This document shows, in pieces, positions 44,186-53,183 of a DNA stretch of 64,000 nucleotides (position 1 is its first letter; each line of letters starts with the position of its first letter). The position numbers and the translations under genes were made by a program. Where the stretch lies: the NCBI GenBank assembly GCA_050184115.1, contig JBFXAQ010000001.1:1116001-1180000 (forward strand). The letters are read 5' to 3'. Source of the DNA: JACKNG01 sp050184115. Its GTDB lineage: Bacteria > Pseudomonadota > Gammaproteobacteria > Ga0077536. The notes under the pieces are model-generated. The model worked only from the letters and a program-made list of their open reading frames with translations, was not told where the DNA came from and ran no database searches.

Positions 44186-44205
44186 CGATTGTATCGTATC
44201 AATCG
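44186..44205. promoter_or_regulatory. Palindrome between the HTH-REC and HIT genes
   Basis: Perfect arms CGATTG and CAATCG flank an 8-bp centre (TATCGTAT) in a short AT-rich stretch ~100 bp upstream of the HTH-receiver gene. It is a candidate operator for that protein in the divergent promoter region. Confidence 0.5.
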
Positions 44206-44334
44206 AAATTAGCGGTTCGGTTTCGGGAGACTTTAGGTCAAGAATGGTGACGTATTCCCGCATTCAGCCGACCGGCGGTCGCTCGGACCGCGGCGGCCGA
44301 GCAGGCAACGAACAACCTGAGGACCGCTTCCCGC

Positions 44335-44733
44335 ATGGATCCCAACAACCCGTGCATCTTCTGCCACCTGGATCGACCGGTGCTGCTCGAGAACGACTTC
44401 GCGCGTGCCTTCTATGACGCCTGGCCGGTGTCGCCCGGCCACGCCCTGGTTACGCCGAAACGCCACGCGCGGACCATCTTCGATCTCGAGCCGGACGAGT
44501 ATGCCGCCTGCTTCGCCCTGGCGCGGGCGGTGCGCGAGCTGCTGGTCGCCGAACGTGCGCCGGACGGCTTCAACCTCGGCGTCAACTGTGAGCCGGCCGG
44601 CGGGCAGTCGGTGTGGCATGCCCATATTCACGTCATCCCCCGCTACCGCGGCGACAATCCCGAGCCGCTCGGCGGGGTGCGTAACGTCATTCCGCGGCGC
44701 GGTCATCCCGGCGAACCGCCCGCAGCGCCGTAA
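44335..44733 (+). CDS. HIT-family nucleotide hydrolase/transferase
   Basis: 132 residues. The signature HAHIHVIPR (histidine triad) is near 101-109, and CIFCHL near the N-terminus is typical of bacterial HIT proteins. It probably hydrolyses nucleoside phosphoramidates or dinucleoside polyphosphates. Confidence 0.88.
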   Translation: MDPNNPCIFCHLDRPVLLENDFARAFYDAWPVSPGHALVTPKRHARTIFDLEPDEYAACFALARAVRELLVAERAPDGFNLGVNCEPAGGQSVWHAHIHVIPRYRGDNPEPLGGVRNVIPRRGHPGEPPAAP

Positions 44734-45152
44734 GACAGGGGATGCGGTTCGCGCGCCCTGCTCCCGCCGGCGCATCCAGTGAGCGCCGTGGCGGAGCACG
44801 GGCATGACCGCGAGCCGGCGGCGACGGGCTTCCCACAGGGGCGGACCGCTCAATTCGCAGAGCCGGCCTGCAATCCGCCTTCCGGACCCGGGAACCGACC
44901 GCGATCGGCGGACCGGGGGCACCCCGGTAACCGGCGCAAGCCGCGAAAAAATTGCGCGAAGTCGTTCCGTTTCGCCCTCGCTCCCATTAACATGCGCGCC
45001 GACGCCGCCCGTGCCACGAACAGGGCGGCCCCCCCGACCGGTTTCCCCGGTCCATCACCCAGGGTCAGCGAGGCGTGCTCCGCGCGTGTCAGGGGCCCGG
45101 GTGATATTGCCCCGGCACGTAATTCCCCAGCACGTTTTTGCAGAGAGCAGCT
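44734..45152. other. Gene-free leader before EF-G
   Basis: 419 nt with no supported gene. Frames that run through it are GC-rich artefacts. It should contain the promoter and 5' leader of the EF-G gene. I see no certain promoter or riboswitch. Confidence 0.4.
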
Positions 45153-47234
45153 ATGACCGACCTTTCCAGGTACCGCAACATCGGAATCTTCGCCCACGTG
45201 GACGCGGGCAAGACCACCACCACCGAGCGCATCCTCAAGCTCACCGGCAAGATCCACAAGATCGGCGAGGTGCACGACGGCGCGGCGACCACCGACTTCA
45301 TGGAGCAGGAGCAGGAACGCGGAATCACCATCCAGTCGGCGGCCACGACCTGTTTCTGGAAGGACCATCGCTTCAACATCATCGACACCCCCGGGCACGT
45401 CGATTTCACCATCGAGGTGTACCGCTCGCTGAAAGTGCTGGACGGCGGTATCGGCGTCTTCTGCGGTTCCGGCGGCGTCGAGCCGCAGTCCGAAACCAAC
45501 TGGCGCTATGCCAACGACTCCGAGGTCTCGCGCATCATCTACGTCAACAAGCTCGACCGCATCGGTGCCGACTTCTACCGCGTGGTCAAGCAGATCGAGG
45601 ACATTCTCAAGGCGCGGCCGCTGGTCATGACGCTGCCGATCGGCATCGAGGACCAGTTCACGGGTGTTGTCGACCTGCTCACGCGCAAGGCCTGGATCTG
45701 GGACGATTCCGGGGACCCGATGAACTACCACATCGAGGACGTGCCGGCCGACATGGTCGACAAGGTCGAGAAGTGGCGCGAGACCCTGATCGAGACCGCC
45801 GTCGAGCAGGACGACGACGTCATGGAGAAGTACCTCGAGGGCGAGGAGCCGGACGTCGAGACCCTCAAGCGCTGCATCCGCAAGGGCACCATCAACCTGA
45901 GCTTCTTCCCCACCTACTGCGGTTCCTCGTTCAAGAACAAGGGCGTGCAGCTGGTGCTCGACGCTGTCGTCGACTACCTGCCCGATCCGACCGAAGTCGA
46001 GCCGCAGCCCGAGGTCGACCCCGAGGGCAACGAGACCGGCGAGAAGGCCATCGTCGATCCAGCCCGCCCGCTGCGCGCGCTCGCGTTCAAGATCATGGAC
46101 GACCGTTACGGCGCGCTGACCTTCCTGCGCATCTATTCCGGGCGCATCGAGAAGGGCACGACCGTGCTCAACAGTTTCACCGGCAAGACCGAGCGTATCG
46201 GCCGCATCGTCGAGATGCATGCCAACTCGCGTAACGACGTCGACTCGGCCCAGGCCGGTGACATCGTCGCCGTGCTCGGCATGAAGAACGTGCAGACCGG
46301 TCACACCCTGTGTGACCCGAAGGCCCCGGCCACGCTCGAACCGATGGTCTTCCCGGACCCTGTCATCTCGATTGCCATCGCGCCGAAGGACAAGGCCGGC
46401 TCGGAGAAGATGGGCATTGCGCTCAGCAAGATGATCGCCGAAGACCCTTCCTTCCGCGTCGAGACCGACGAGGAATCGGGCGAGACCATCATCAAGGGCA
46501 TGGGCGAACTGCACCTCGACATCAAGGTCGACATCCTGCGCCGCACGCACGGCGTCGAGGTCGAGATGGGCAAGCCGCAGGTCGCTTACCGTGAGACCAT
46601 CACGCAGCGTGTCGAAGACAGCTACACGCACAAGAAGCAGACCGGTGGTTCGGGCCAGTTCGCCAAAATCGAGTACACCATCGAGCCGGGCGAGACCGGC
46701 ACCGGCTTCGTGTTCGAATCGGCGGTCACCGGCGGCAACGTGCCGCGCGAGTTCTGGCCCGCGGTCGAGAAGGGCTTCTCGGTCAGCATCGACGAGGGCC
46801 CGTTGGCGGGTTACCCGGTGCAGGATCTCAAGGTCACCCTGACCGACGGCGGCTTCCACGCCGTCGACTCCTCGGCCATCGCCTACGAGATCGCGGCACG
46901 CGCGGCCTATCGCCAGACCATGCCGAAGGCGAGCCCGCAGCTGCTCGAACCGATCATGAAGGTCGACGTCTTCACCCCGGATGCCAACGTGGGCGACGTC
47001 ATCGGTGACCTCAACCGCCGCCGCGGCATGATCAAGGCGCAGGAGTCGAACCCGCTCGGCGTCCGCGTCAAGGCCGAGGCGCCGCTCGGCGAGATGTTCG
47101 GCTACATCGGTGACCTGCGCACCATGACCTCCGGTCGCGGCCAGTTCTCGATGGAGTTCTCGCACTACGCGCCGTGCCCGCGCAACATAGCCGAAGAGGT
47201 GATCAAGGAGACCAAGGAGCGCAAGGGCAAGTAA
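45153..47234 (+). CDS. fusA: Elongation factor G (stand-alone paralogue)
   Basis: 693 residues from the ATG at 45153, the usual EF-G length. G1 is AHVDAGKTTTTERI, G2 includes RGITIQSAAT, G3 is DTPGHVDF, and G4 is NKLDR. Domains II to V are complete to the end (GRGQFSMEFSHY). It catalyses ribosomal translocation. It does not sit with rpsL, rpsG or tuf, so it may be the second EF-G (FusB/EF-G2 type) that many gammaproteobacteria carry, rather than the str-operon copy. A strong hairpin follows the stop. Confidence 0.9.
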   Translation: MTDLSRYRNIGIFAHVDAGKTTTTERILKLTGKIHKIGEVHDGAATTDFMEQEQERGITIQSAATTCFWKDHRFNIIDTPGHVDFTIEVYRSLKVLDGGIGVFCGSGGVEPQSETNWRYANDSEVSRIIYVNKLDRIGADFYRVVKQIEDILKARPLVMTLPIGIEDQFTGVVDLLTRKAWIWDDSGDPMNYHIEDVPADMVDKVEKWRETLIETAVEQDDDVMEKYLEGEEPDVETLKRCIRKGTINLSFFPTYCGSSFKNKGVQLVLDAVVDYLPDPTEVEPQPEVDPEGNETGEKAIVDPARPLRALAFKIMDDRYGALTFLRIYSGRIEKGTTVLNSFTGKTERIGRIVEMHANSRNDVDSAQAGDIVAVLGMKNVQTGHTLCDPKAPATLEPMVFPDPVISIAIAPKDKAGSEKMGIALSKMIAEDPSFRVETDEESGETIIKGMGELHLDIKVDILRRTHGVEVEMGKPQVAYRETITQRVEDSYTHKKQTGGSGQFAKIEYTIEPGETGTGFVFESAVTGGNVPREFWPAVEKGFSVSIDEGPLAGYPVQDLKVTLTDGGFHAVDSSAIAYEIAARAAYRQTMPKASPQLLEPIMKVDVFTPDANVGDVIGDLNRRRGMIKAQESNPLGVRVKAEAPLGEMFGYIGDLRTMTSGRGQFSMEFSHYAPCPRNIAEEVIKETKERKGK

Positions 47235-47261
47235 GCCCGCGCGCCCGACGGGACGATATCA

Positions 47262-47285
47262 GCGGCGCCTGCGGGCGCCGCTTTC
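47262..47285 (+). terminator. Intrinsic terminator after EF-G
   Basis: Stem GCGGCGCC / GGCGCCGC with a TGCG loop, followed by a short T run, 27 bp after the fusA stop. Confidence 0.6.
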
Positions 47286-47327
47286 GTCTGGGGGCCGCGC
47301 AGCCGAAGCAGCGGGGACAAGCAATGG

Positions 47328-47377
47328 GGACGGGATACTCTTGGGCGGGCGCGGACCCGCCCAGACGTATCCCGTCC
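47328..47377. terminator. Long symmetric hairpin between fusA and pepN
   Basis: Outer arms GGACGGGATAC / GTATCCCGTCC and inner arms TGGGCGGG / CCCGCCCA are separated by 3-nt bulges on both sides and a 6-nt loop. It lies between two convergent genes and ends 18 bp from the pepN stop. It could terminate both transcripts or be a REP-like element. Confidence 0.55.
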
Positions 47378-47394
47378 TCATCCCGGCAGCCCGC

Positions 47395-50037
47395 TCAGTC
47401 GAGCGCGCGCGTCACCACCTCGAAGGTGTCCTTCGACAGGTCCGCGGTCGCCCTGATGCGCTCGAGCGCGGCGCGCGCGTGCGCCTGGCGTGCGGCATCG
47501 AACTTGCGCCAGCGGTCGAAGGCGCGCGCCATGCGCGCGGCGACCTGGGCATTGCGTGCATCGAGCGCGATGACCTGCTCGGCGGCGAAGGCGTAGCCAC
47601 TGCCGTCGGCGGCGTGGAAACGCGCGTGGTTGCCGTGGCAGAAGGCGCCGATGACCGCGCGCACCTTGTTCGGATTGCGCAGGTCGAAGGCCTCGTGGTC
47701 GAGCAGGCGGCGGACCTCGGCCAGCGTTCCCGGCAGGCGCGAGGAGGCCTGTACCGCGAGCCACTTGTCGACCACCAGCGGTTCGTCGCGCCAGCGCGCG
47801 TAGAACTCGTCCAGCGCGAGCGGCCGCTCGGGGCAGTCGCAGTTGGCCAGTGCCGTGAGAGCAGCCATGGCATCGGTCATGTTGTTGGCCGTGCGCAGCT
47901 GATCGAGACAGCGCGCGCGGATGGCCGGCGTCTCGAGTTCCATCAGGTAGCCGAGCGCGAGGTTGCTGAGCGCGCGGCGCCCCGCGGGTTCCGGCGCCGG
48001 GCTGTAGGGGCCGGCGACGGCGTAGTCGACGTAGGCAGCGGCGAAGGCCGCTTCGAGTTCGCGCGCGAGGTGGCGGCGCAGGGCCGTACGCACGGCGAGG
48101 ATGGCGTCCGGGTCGACCTCGTCCATCTGCTCGGCGATGTAGCCGGCGCCGGGTAGCGTCAGGGCCTCGGCAGCGAAGGCCGGGTCGTCGGCGGCATCGT
48201 CGAGTACCCGCGCGAAGGCCGCCACCAGGGCCGGGTCGAAGCGTACCTCGCGGCCGGCGCGGTGCTGGTCGATGGCGTGCAGCAGGACGTCGAGGGCGAG
48301 GCGCTGGCCTGCTTCCCAGCGGTTGAAGGGATCGCTGTCGTGAGCGGCGAGGTGGCCGAGATCGGCCGCCGTGTAGTCGTAGCGCAGCTGGACCGGTGCG
48401 GAGAAACCGCGGAGCAGCGACGGCACGGGGTCGTCGTCGACGTCGACGAAGGTGAACGACTGCGCTGTTTCCGTCAGCGACAGCACCCGCGTGCCGGCGC
48501 CGGCGCCGGGTTCTCCGGCGAGCCGCAGCGGCAGGTCGCGACCGTCGCGGCCGACCAGGCCGACGGCGACGGGGATGTGGAACGGCGCCTTGTCGGCCTG
48601 GCCCGGCGTCGCCGGGCAGGACTGCTTGAACTCGAGCGTGAGGGTGCGCGCCGGTTCGTCGCGGATGGCGCGTACCTCGACCACCGGCGTGCCGGCCTGG
48701 CCGTACCAGCGCTTGAACTGTTCGAGATCGACGCCGGAGGCATCCGCCATCGCGGCGACGAAGTCCTCGGTGCACACGGCCTGGCCGTCGTGGCGCGCGA
48801 AGTAGAGATCCATGCCGGCACGGAAGCGCTCCGCGCCGAGCAGGGTGTGGATCATGCGTACCACCTCGGCGCCCTTGTCGTAGACCGTGGCGGTGTAGAA
48901 GTTGCTGATCTCGATGTAGGACTCGGGCCGCACCGGGTGGGCCATGGGGCCGGCGTCCTCGGGGAACTGCGCGGCGCGCAGCTGACGCACTTCCTGGATG
49001 CGCTGCACGGCATGCGAATAGCGATCCGCGCCGTACTGCTGGTCGCGGAACACCGTCAGGCCTTCCTTGAGGCTCAGCTGGAACCAGTCGCGGCAGGTCA
49101 CGCGGTTGCCGGTCCAGTTGTGGAAGTACTCGTGGGCGACCACCCGGTCGAGCATCATGTAGTCGAAGTCGGTGGCGGTGTCGGGCCGTGCCAGCACGTA
49201 CTTGGTGTTGAAGATGTTGAGGCCCTTGTTCTCCATCGCGCCCATGTTGAAGTCGCCGACGGCGACGATCATGTACTGGTCCAGATCGAGTTCGAGGCCG
49301 AAGGTTTCCTCGTCCCAGCGCATGGCGTGCTGCAGGGCTTCCAGCGCGAAGTCGCTCTGGTCGAGCTTGCCCGGTTCGACGAACACCATCAGGCGCACCT
49401 CGCGCCCCGAGGCCGTGACGAAACGCCGTTCGAGCTTGTCGAGCTTCGCGGCGACCATGGCGAACAGGTAGGACGGTTTCGGGAACGGGTCTTCCCAGCG
49501 CGCGAAATGGCGCCCGCCGGCTTCGTCGCCGTGGGCGACCTGGTTGCCGTTGGAGAGGAGCTGCGGGAAGCGCGCCCGGTCGGCATGGATGGTGGTGGTG
49601 TAGCGCGCCATGACGTCGGGGCGGTCGACGAACCACGTGATGCGGCGGAAGCCCTCCGCCTCGCACTGGGTGAAGTAGCCGTCCTTGGAACGGTACAGGC
49701 CCATCAGCTGCGTGTTGCTGTCGGGATCGATCCGTACCGTGGTGGTGAGTTCGAAACGCGCCGGCGGTTCGGCGACGACCAGGCGGTCGCCGTCGATCTC
49801 GTAGGCGGCGGCATCGAGCGTGCGGCCGTCGATGGCGATGTCGAGCAGCTTCAGGCCGTCGCCATCGAGGGTCAGCGGCAGGCCGCCCTCGGCCGCGGGG
49901 TTGCGACGCAGGGCCAGCGTCGCCGTCACGCGCGTCCCGCCTTCGCGGATATCGACGTCGAGCTCGACGGTATCGACGAGAAACGGCGGCGGGGTGTAAT
50001 CGCGCAGATGGATGGCTTGCGGCGCAGGATTCGACAT
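47395..50037 (-). CDS. pepN: Aminopeptidase N (M1 family)
   Basis: 880 residues from the ATG at 50037 (MSNPAPQAIHLRDY), the length of bacterial PepN. The substrate-binding motif GAMEN is near 265 and the zinc site HEYFHNWTGNR is near 300; the distal Glu is expected ~20 residues later (SLKEGLTVF). It removes N-terminal residues from peptides in the cytoplasm. It is convergent with fusA. Confidence 0.93.
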   Translation of the reverse strand: MSNPAPQAIHLRDYTPPPFLVDTVELDVDIREGGTRVTATLALRRNPAAEGGLPLTLDGDGLKLLDIAIDGRTLDAAAYEIDGDRLVVAEPPARFELTTTVRIDPDSNTQLMGLYRSKDGYFTQCEAEGFRRITWFVDRPDVMARYTTTIHADRARFPQLLSNGNQVAHGDEAGGRHFARWEDPFPKPSYLFAMVAAKLDKLERRFVTASGREVRLMVFVEPGKLDQSDFALEALQHAMRWDEETFGLELDLDQYMIVAVGDFNMGAMENKGLNIFNTKYVLARPDTATDFDYMMLDRVVAHEYFHNWTGNRVTCRDWFQLSLKEGLTVFRDQQYGADRYSHAVQRIQEVRQLRAAQFPEDAGPMAHPVRPESYIEISNFYTATVYDKGAEVVRMIHTLLGAERFRAGMDLYFARHDGQAVCTEDFVAAMADASGVDLEQFKRWYGQAGTPVVEVRAIRDEPARTLTLEFKQSCPATPGQADKAPFHIPVAVGLVGRDGRDLPLRLAGEPGAGAGTRVLSLTETAQSFTFVDVDDDPVPSLLRGFSAPVQLRYDYTAADLGHLAAHDSDPFNRWEAGQRLALDVLLHAIDQHRAGREVRFDPALVAAFARVLDDAADDPAFAAEALTLPGAGYIAEQMDEVDPDAILAVRTALRRHLARELEAAFAAAYVDYAVAGPYSPAPEPAGRRALSNLALGYLMELETPAIRARCLDQLRTANNMTDAMAALTALANCDCPERPLALDEFYARWRDEPLVVDKWLAVQASSRLPGTLAEVRRLLDHEAFDLRNPNKVRAVIGAFCHGNHARFHAADGSGYAFAAEQVIALDARNAQVAARMARAFDRWRKFDAARQAHARAALERIRATADLSKDTFEVVTRALD

Positions 50038-50045
50038 GGATGTGT

Positions 50046-50351
50046 TTACCCGACGATGACGTGTTCTTCGGTCATGAGAATGGCGATGCTCGAGGCCGTC
50101 GCCGTGGCACCCTCGCGCGCGCGCTGGCCTTCGGGCGTGTCGAACACCGCCTCCATGGCCGCGCGCGATTCGAACCACACTTCGGCGACGCCGTCGAAGA
50201 CCTGGTCCGGCGTGGTGGCGAGGTTGATGTGGTAGCGCACCAGTCCCGGCCAGCGCTGCACCTTGGGTGCGTGCTCGGTCAGCCACCAGGTCTTGAAGGC
50301 CTCGAAGTCCATGCCGACCGGACGCTTGATGATGCCGAGGACCTTGTACAT
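50046..50351 (-). CDS. EthD-family protein
   Basis: 101 residues from the ATG at 50351, which has GGAG seven bases upstream. The ferredoxin-like EthD fold is indicated by the MYKVLGIIKRPVGMDFEAFKTWW start, TEHAPKVQRWPGL and WFESRAAMEAVF. EthD proteins assist or resemble small monooxygenases in catabolic pathways. The stop is 8 bp from the pepN start, so the two are probably cotranscribed. Confidence 0.8.
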   Translation of the reverse strand: MYKVLGIIKRPVGMDFEAFKTWWLTEHAPKVQRWPGLVRYHINLATTPDQVFDGVAEVWFESRAAMEAVFDTPEGQRAREGATATASSIAILMTEEHVIVG

Positions 50352-50500
50352 GGCGCTGCTCCGGGTGAAATCAACCGCGGCCGATTCTACGCAATTCCCC
50401 TCGCCCGGGCAGGACGCCGTGAGGTCGTCGCCCGGCTGCATTACAATCGCCGCGCGCCGCGCCCGCCGGCGCGCCATGACAACCCATCCAGGCAGGTGCG

Positions 50501-50983
50501 ATGAACATCGAGAAGGACCGCGTGGTCAGTTTCCTGTACGTGCTCCGCGACGCCGACGGCGCCGAGATCGAGCGTTCCGGCGCCGACGAGCCGATGCTCT
50601 ACCTCCACGGCCGCGAGGGCATCGTGCCCGGCCTCGAGGCGGCGATGAGCGGACGAACCAGCGGTGAGCGCTTCACCGTCACGCTGAGCCCGGAGGACGG
50701 TTACGGCCCGCGCCACGACGACGCCCTGCAGCGCATCCCGATGAAGGCGGTGATGACCCGCGGCAAGCTCAGGCCCGGCCAGCTCATTGCCGTCAACACC
50801 GAGCACGGTCCGCGCCAGGTCACGGTGGTCAAGCCCGGCAAGTTCGTCGTCGATGTCGACGTCAACCATCCCCTGGCCGGACGCACGCTGACGTTCGAGG
50901 TCGAGATCGTCGACGTCCGCGAGGCGAGCAGCGAGGAGAAGGCCCACGGTCACGCCCACGGCCCGGGCCACCACCATCACTGA
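50501..50983 (+). CDS. slyD: FKBP-type peptidyl-prolyl isomerase SlyD
   Basis: 160 residues. The FKBP domain has GLEAAMSGRTSGERF and DGYGPR. The insert-in-flap chaperone region follows (PGQLIAVNTEHGPRQVTV). A His-rich tail (HGHAHGPGHHHH) binds nickel in SlyD. It isomerises prolyl bonds and helps metallate enzymes. Confidence 0.9.
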   Translation: MNIEKDRVVSFLYVLRDADGAEIERSGADEPMLYLHGREGIVPGLEAAMSGRTSGERFTVTLSPEDGYGPRHDDALQRIPMKAVMTRGKLRPGQLIAVNTEHGPRQVTVVKPGKFVVDVDVNHPLAGRTLTFEVEIVDVREASSEEKAHGHAHGPGHHHH

Positions 50984-51028
50984 AGGGCGACCTCGGCCGG
51001 CCAGCCTGGCTGAGACGCACCCGTCACC

Positions 51029-52960
51029 ATGATCAGCTTCGAAGCCGTCACCCTGCGCCGCGGCAGCCGCGCGCTCTTCGAGAACGCGAGCTTCACCCTG
51101 CACGACGGCCAGCACGCCGGCCTGACCGGCGCCAACGGTTGCGGCAAGTCGAGCCTGTTCGCGCTCCTGCTCGGCGAACTCGGCGCCGATGCCGGCGACG
51201 TCCGCATCCCCGCGGGGCTGCGCATCGCGCACATGGCGCAGGAGGTGGAATACACCGACCGCCCGGCGCTCGAATACGTCATCGACGGCGATCGCGAGCT
51301 GCGCCACTGGCAGGCTGAACTCGCGCGTGCCGAGGCCGCGGGTGACGACCACGCCATCGCCGCCGCGCACGCCGAGATCGACCAGCGCGACGGCTACAAC
51401 GCCCATTACCGCGCTGCGCAACTCCTGCACGGCCTCGGCTTCGCCGCGGCCGACGGCACGCGCGCCGTCAACGCCTTCTCCGGCGGCTGGCGTATCCGCC
51501 TGAACCTCGCCCGCGCGCTGATGTGTCCGAGCGATCTGCTGCTGCTCGACGAGCCCAGCAACCACCTCGACCTCGACGCCACCGACTGGCTCGAGGGCTG
51601 GCTCAAGCGCTACCGCGGCACCTTGCTCGTCATCTCCCACGACCGCGACTTCCTCGACGGTACGGTCGACACCATCGTGCACATCGAGCACGAGACCGTG
51701 CGCACCTACCGTGGCAACTACTCGGCGTTCGAGATCCAGCGCGCCGAGCGCCTGGCCCAGCAGCAGGCGCTGTACGAGCGGCAGCAGGCGCGGATCAAGT
51801 CGATCGAGGCCTTCGTCGCGCGCTTTCGCGCCAAGGCGACCAAGGCGCGCCAGGCCCAGAGCCGGCTGAAGGAACTCGACCGCATGTCACAGGTCGAGGC
51901 GGCCCATGTCGACTCACCGTTCGACTTCCGCATTCGCGAGGCCGACAAGGTCTCCGATCCGCTGCTGGTGATGAGCGACGTCGCCCTCGGTTACGACGGC
52001 CGCGCGGTACTCGAGGATGTCCGCGTCAACCTCCATCCGGGCGCGCGCATCGGCCTGCTCGGCGCCAACGGCGCCGGCAAGTCGACCCTGATCAAGGGCC
52101 TCACCGGCATACTCGCGCCGCTCGCCGGCCACCGCACCGCCGGTACCCACCTCGCCTGCGGTTACTACGACCAGCAGCAGCTCGAGGCGCTCGATCTCGA
52201 CGCCAGCGCGCTGACCCACGTGCGCCGCCTGTCGCCGCGCGCGACCGAGCAGGACATCCGCAACTTTCTCGGCGGCTTCGATTTCCACGGCGACGCCGCG
52301 CTCACCCCCATCCGCCCCATGAGCGGGGGCGAGAAGGCGCGCCTGGCGCTCGCGCTCATCGCCTGGCAGCGACCCAACCTGCTGCTGCTCGACGAGCCCA
52401 CCAACCATCTCGATCTCGAGATGCGTCACGCCCTCACCGTCGCCCTGCAGGCCTTCGGCGGCGCGCTGGTGGTGGTCTCCCACGACCGCTACCTGTTGCG
52501 CCACTCGGTCGACGAGTTCTGGCTGGTCGCCGACGGCCGCGTCGCGCCGTTCGACGGCGACCTCGACGACTATCACCGCTACCTCGCCGGGCGCCCGGCA
52601 CCGCGCGCCGCGACGGCGCCGGCCACGGCCGCAACACCATCGCCCGCGCCGCCGCGTTCAGCGCGTGACGCCCGCGCCGAACGCCGCGACGCCGCCGCGC
52701 GCCGTGCCCAGCTCGCGCCCCTGCGCAAAGAGGTCGCGCGCCTGGAAGCGGCGATGGACGCCAGCCGCGCCAGCCTGGCCCTGCTCGAGACGCGCCTGGC
52801 GGACAGTGCGCTCTACGAGGCGGCGCGCAAGGCTGACCTGCAGCAGTTGTTGCGCGAACAGGGCAGCCTGCAACAGGCGCTGGCGACACAGGAAGAGGCC
52901 TGGCTCACCGCGCAGGAAGCGCTGGACGCACTGGCCGGCGAACTCGATCTCGCGCCCTGA
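51029..52960 (+). CDS. yheS: ABC-F ATPase, YheS type
   Basis: 643 residues, the YheS length. Two ABC domains have Walker A GANGCGKSS (near 32) and GANGAGKST (near 346). Each has a signature (FSGGW..R, MSGGEKAR) and Walker B LLLLDEP..NHLDL. The linker FRAKATKARQAQSRLKEL is characteristic of the family, and the C-terminal arm is coiled coil. ABC-F proteins act on ribosomes. It lies 45 bp after slyD, possibly in the same transcript. Confidence 0.93.
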   Translation: MISFEAVTLRRGSRALFENASFTLHDGQHAGLTGANGCGKSSLFALLLGELGADAGDVRIPAGLRIAHMAQEVEYTDRPALEYVIDGDRELRHWQAELARAEAAGDDHAIAAAHAEIDQRDGYNAHYRAAQLLHGLGFAAADGTRAVNAFSGGWRIRLNLARALMCPSDLLLLDEPSNHLDLDATDWLEGWLKRYRGTLLVISHDRDFLDGTVDTIVHIEHETVRTYRGNYSAFEIQRAERLAQQQALYERQQARIKSIEAFVARFRAKATKARQAQSRLKELDRMSQVEAAHVDSPFDFRIREADKVSDPLLVMSDVALGYDGRAVLEDVRVNLHPGARIGLLGANGAGKSTLIKGLTGILAPLAGHRTAGTHLACGYYDQQQLEALDLDASALTHVRRLSPRATEQDIRNFLGGFDFHGDAALTPIRPMSGGEKARLALALIAWQRPNLLLLDEPTNHLDLEMRHALTVALQAFGGALVVVSHDRYLLRHSVDEFWLVADGRVAPFDGDLDDYHRYLAGRPAPRAATAPATAATPSPAPPRSARDARAERRDAAARRAQLAPLRKEVARLEAAMDASRASLALLETRLADSALYEAARKADLQQLLREQGSLQQALATQEEAWLTAQEALDALAGELDLAP

Positions 52961-53183
52961 CCTGGCGCCTGCCGGCGGCCCTCCCCGGGCAGGCGGGCCG
53001 CGTGCCGGCGCTTCCTGAAACGAGCGTGCGGCACGCACTGCGCACGACGTCGGCAGCCGGACCGAACGCTCGACCTGCCGGGCAGGGCGCGCCGGGTGGC
53101 GCGTCACGCAGACGACAGCCTGCGCAGAACCTTTGCACCGGCCTGTTACAGTGGGCGCCGCTCGAGCCGGGGAGGGCCGCGAC

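Noticed and set aside
44850..47165. 771-residue minus-strand frame opposite fusA
   Set aside because: Shadow of EF-G; no motif, and EF-G is certain.
48262..50235. Large plus-strand frame opposite pepN
   Set aside because: Antisense shadow in GC-rich DNA; pepN has zinc and GAMEN motifs.
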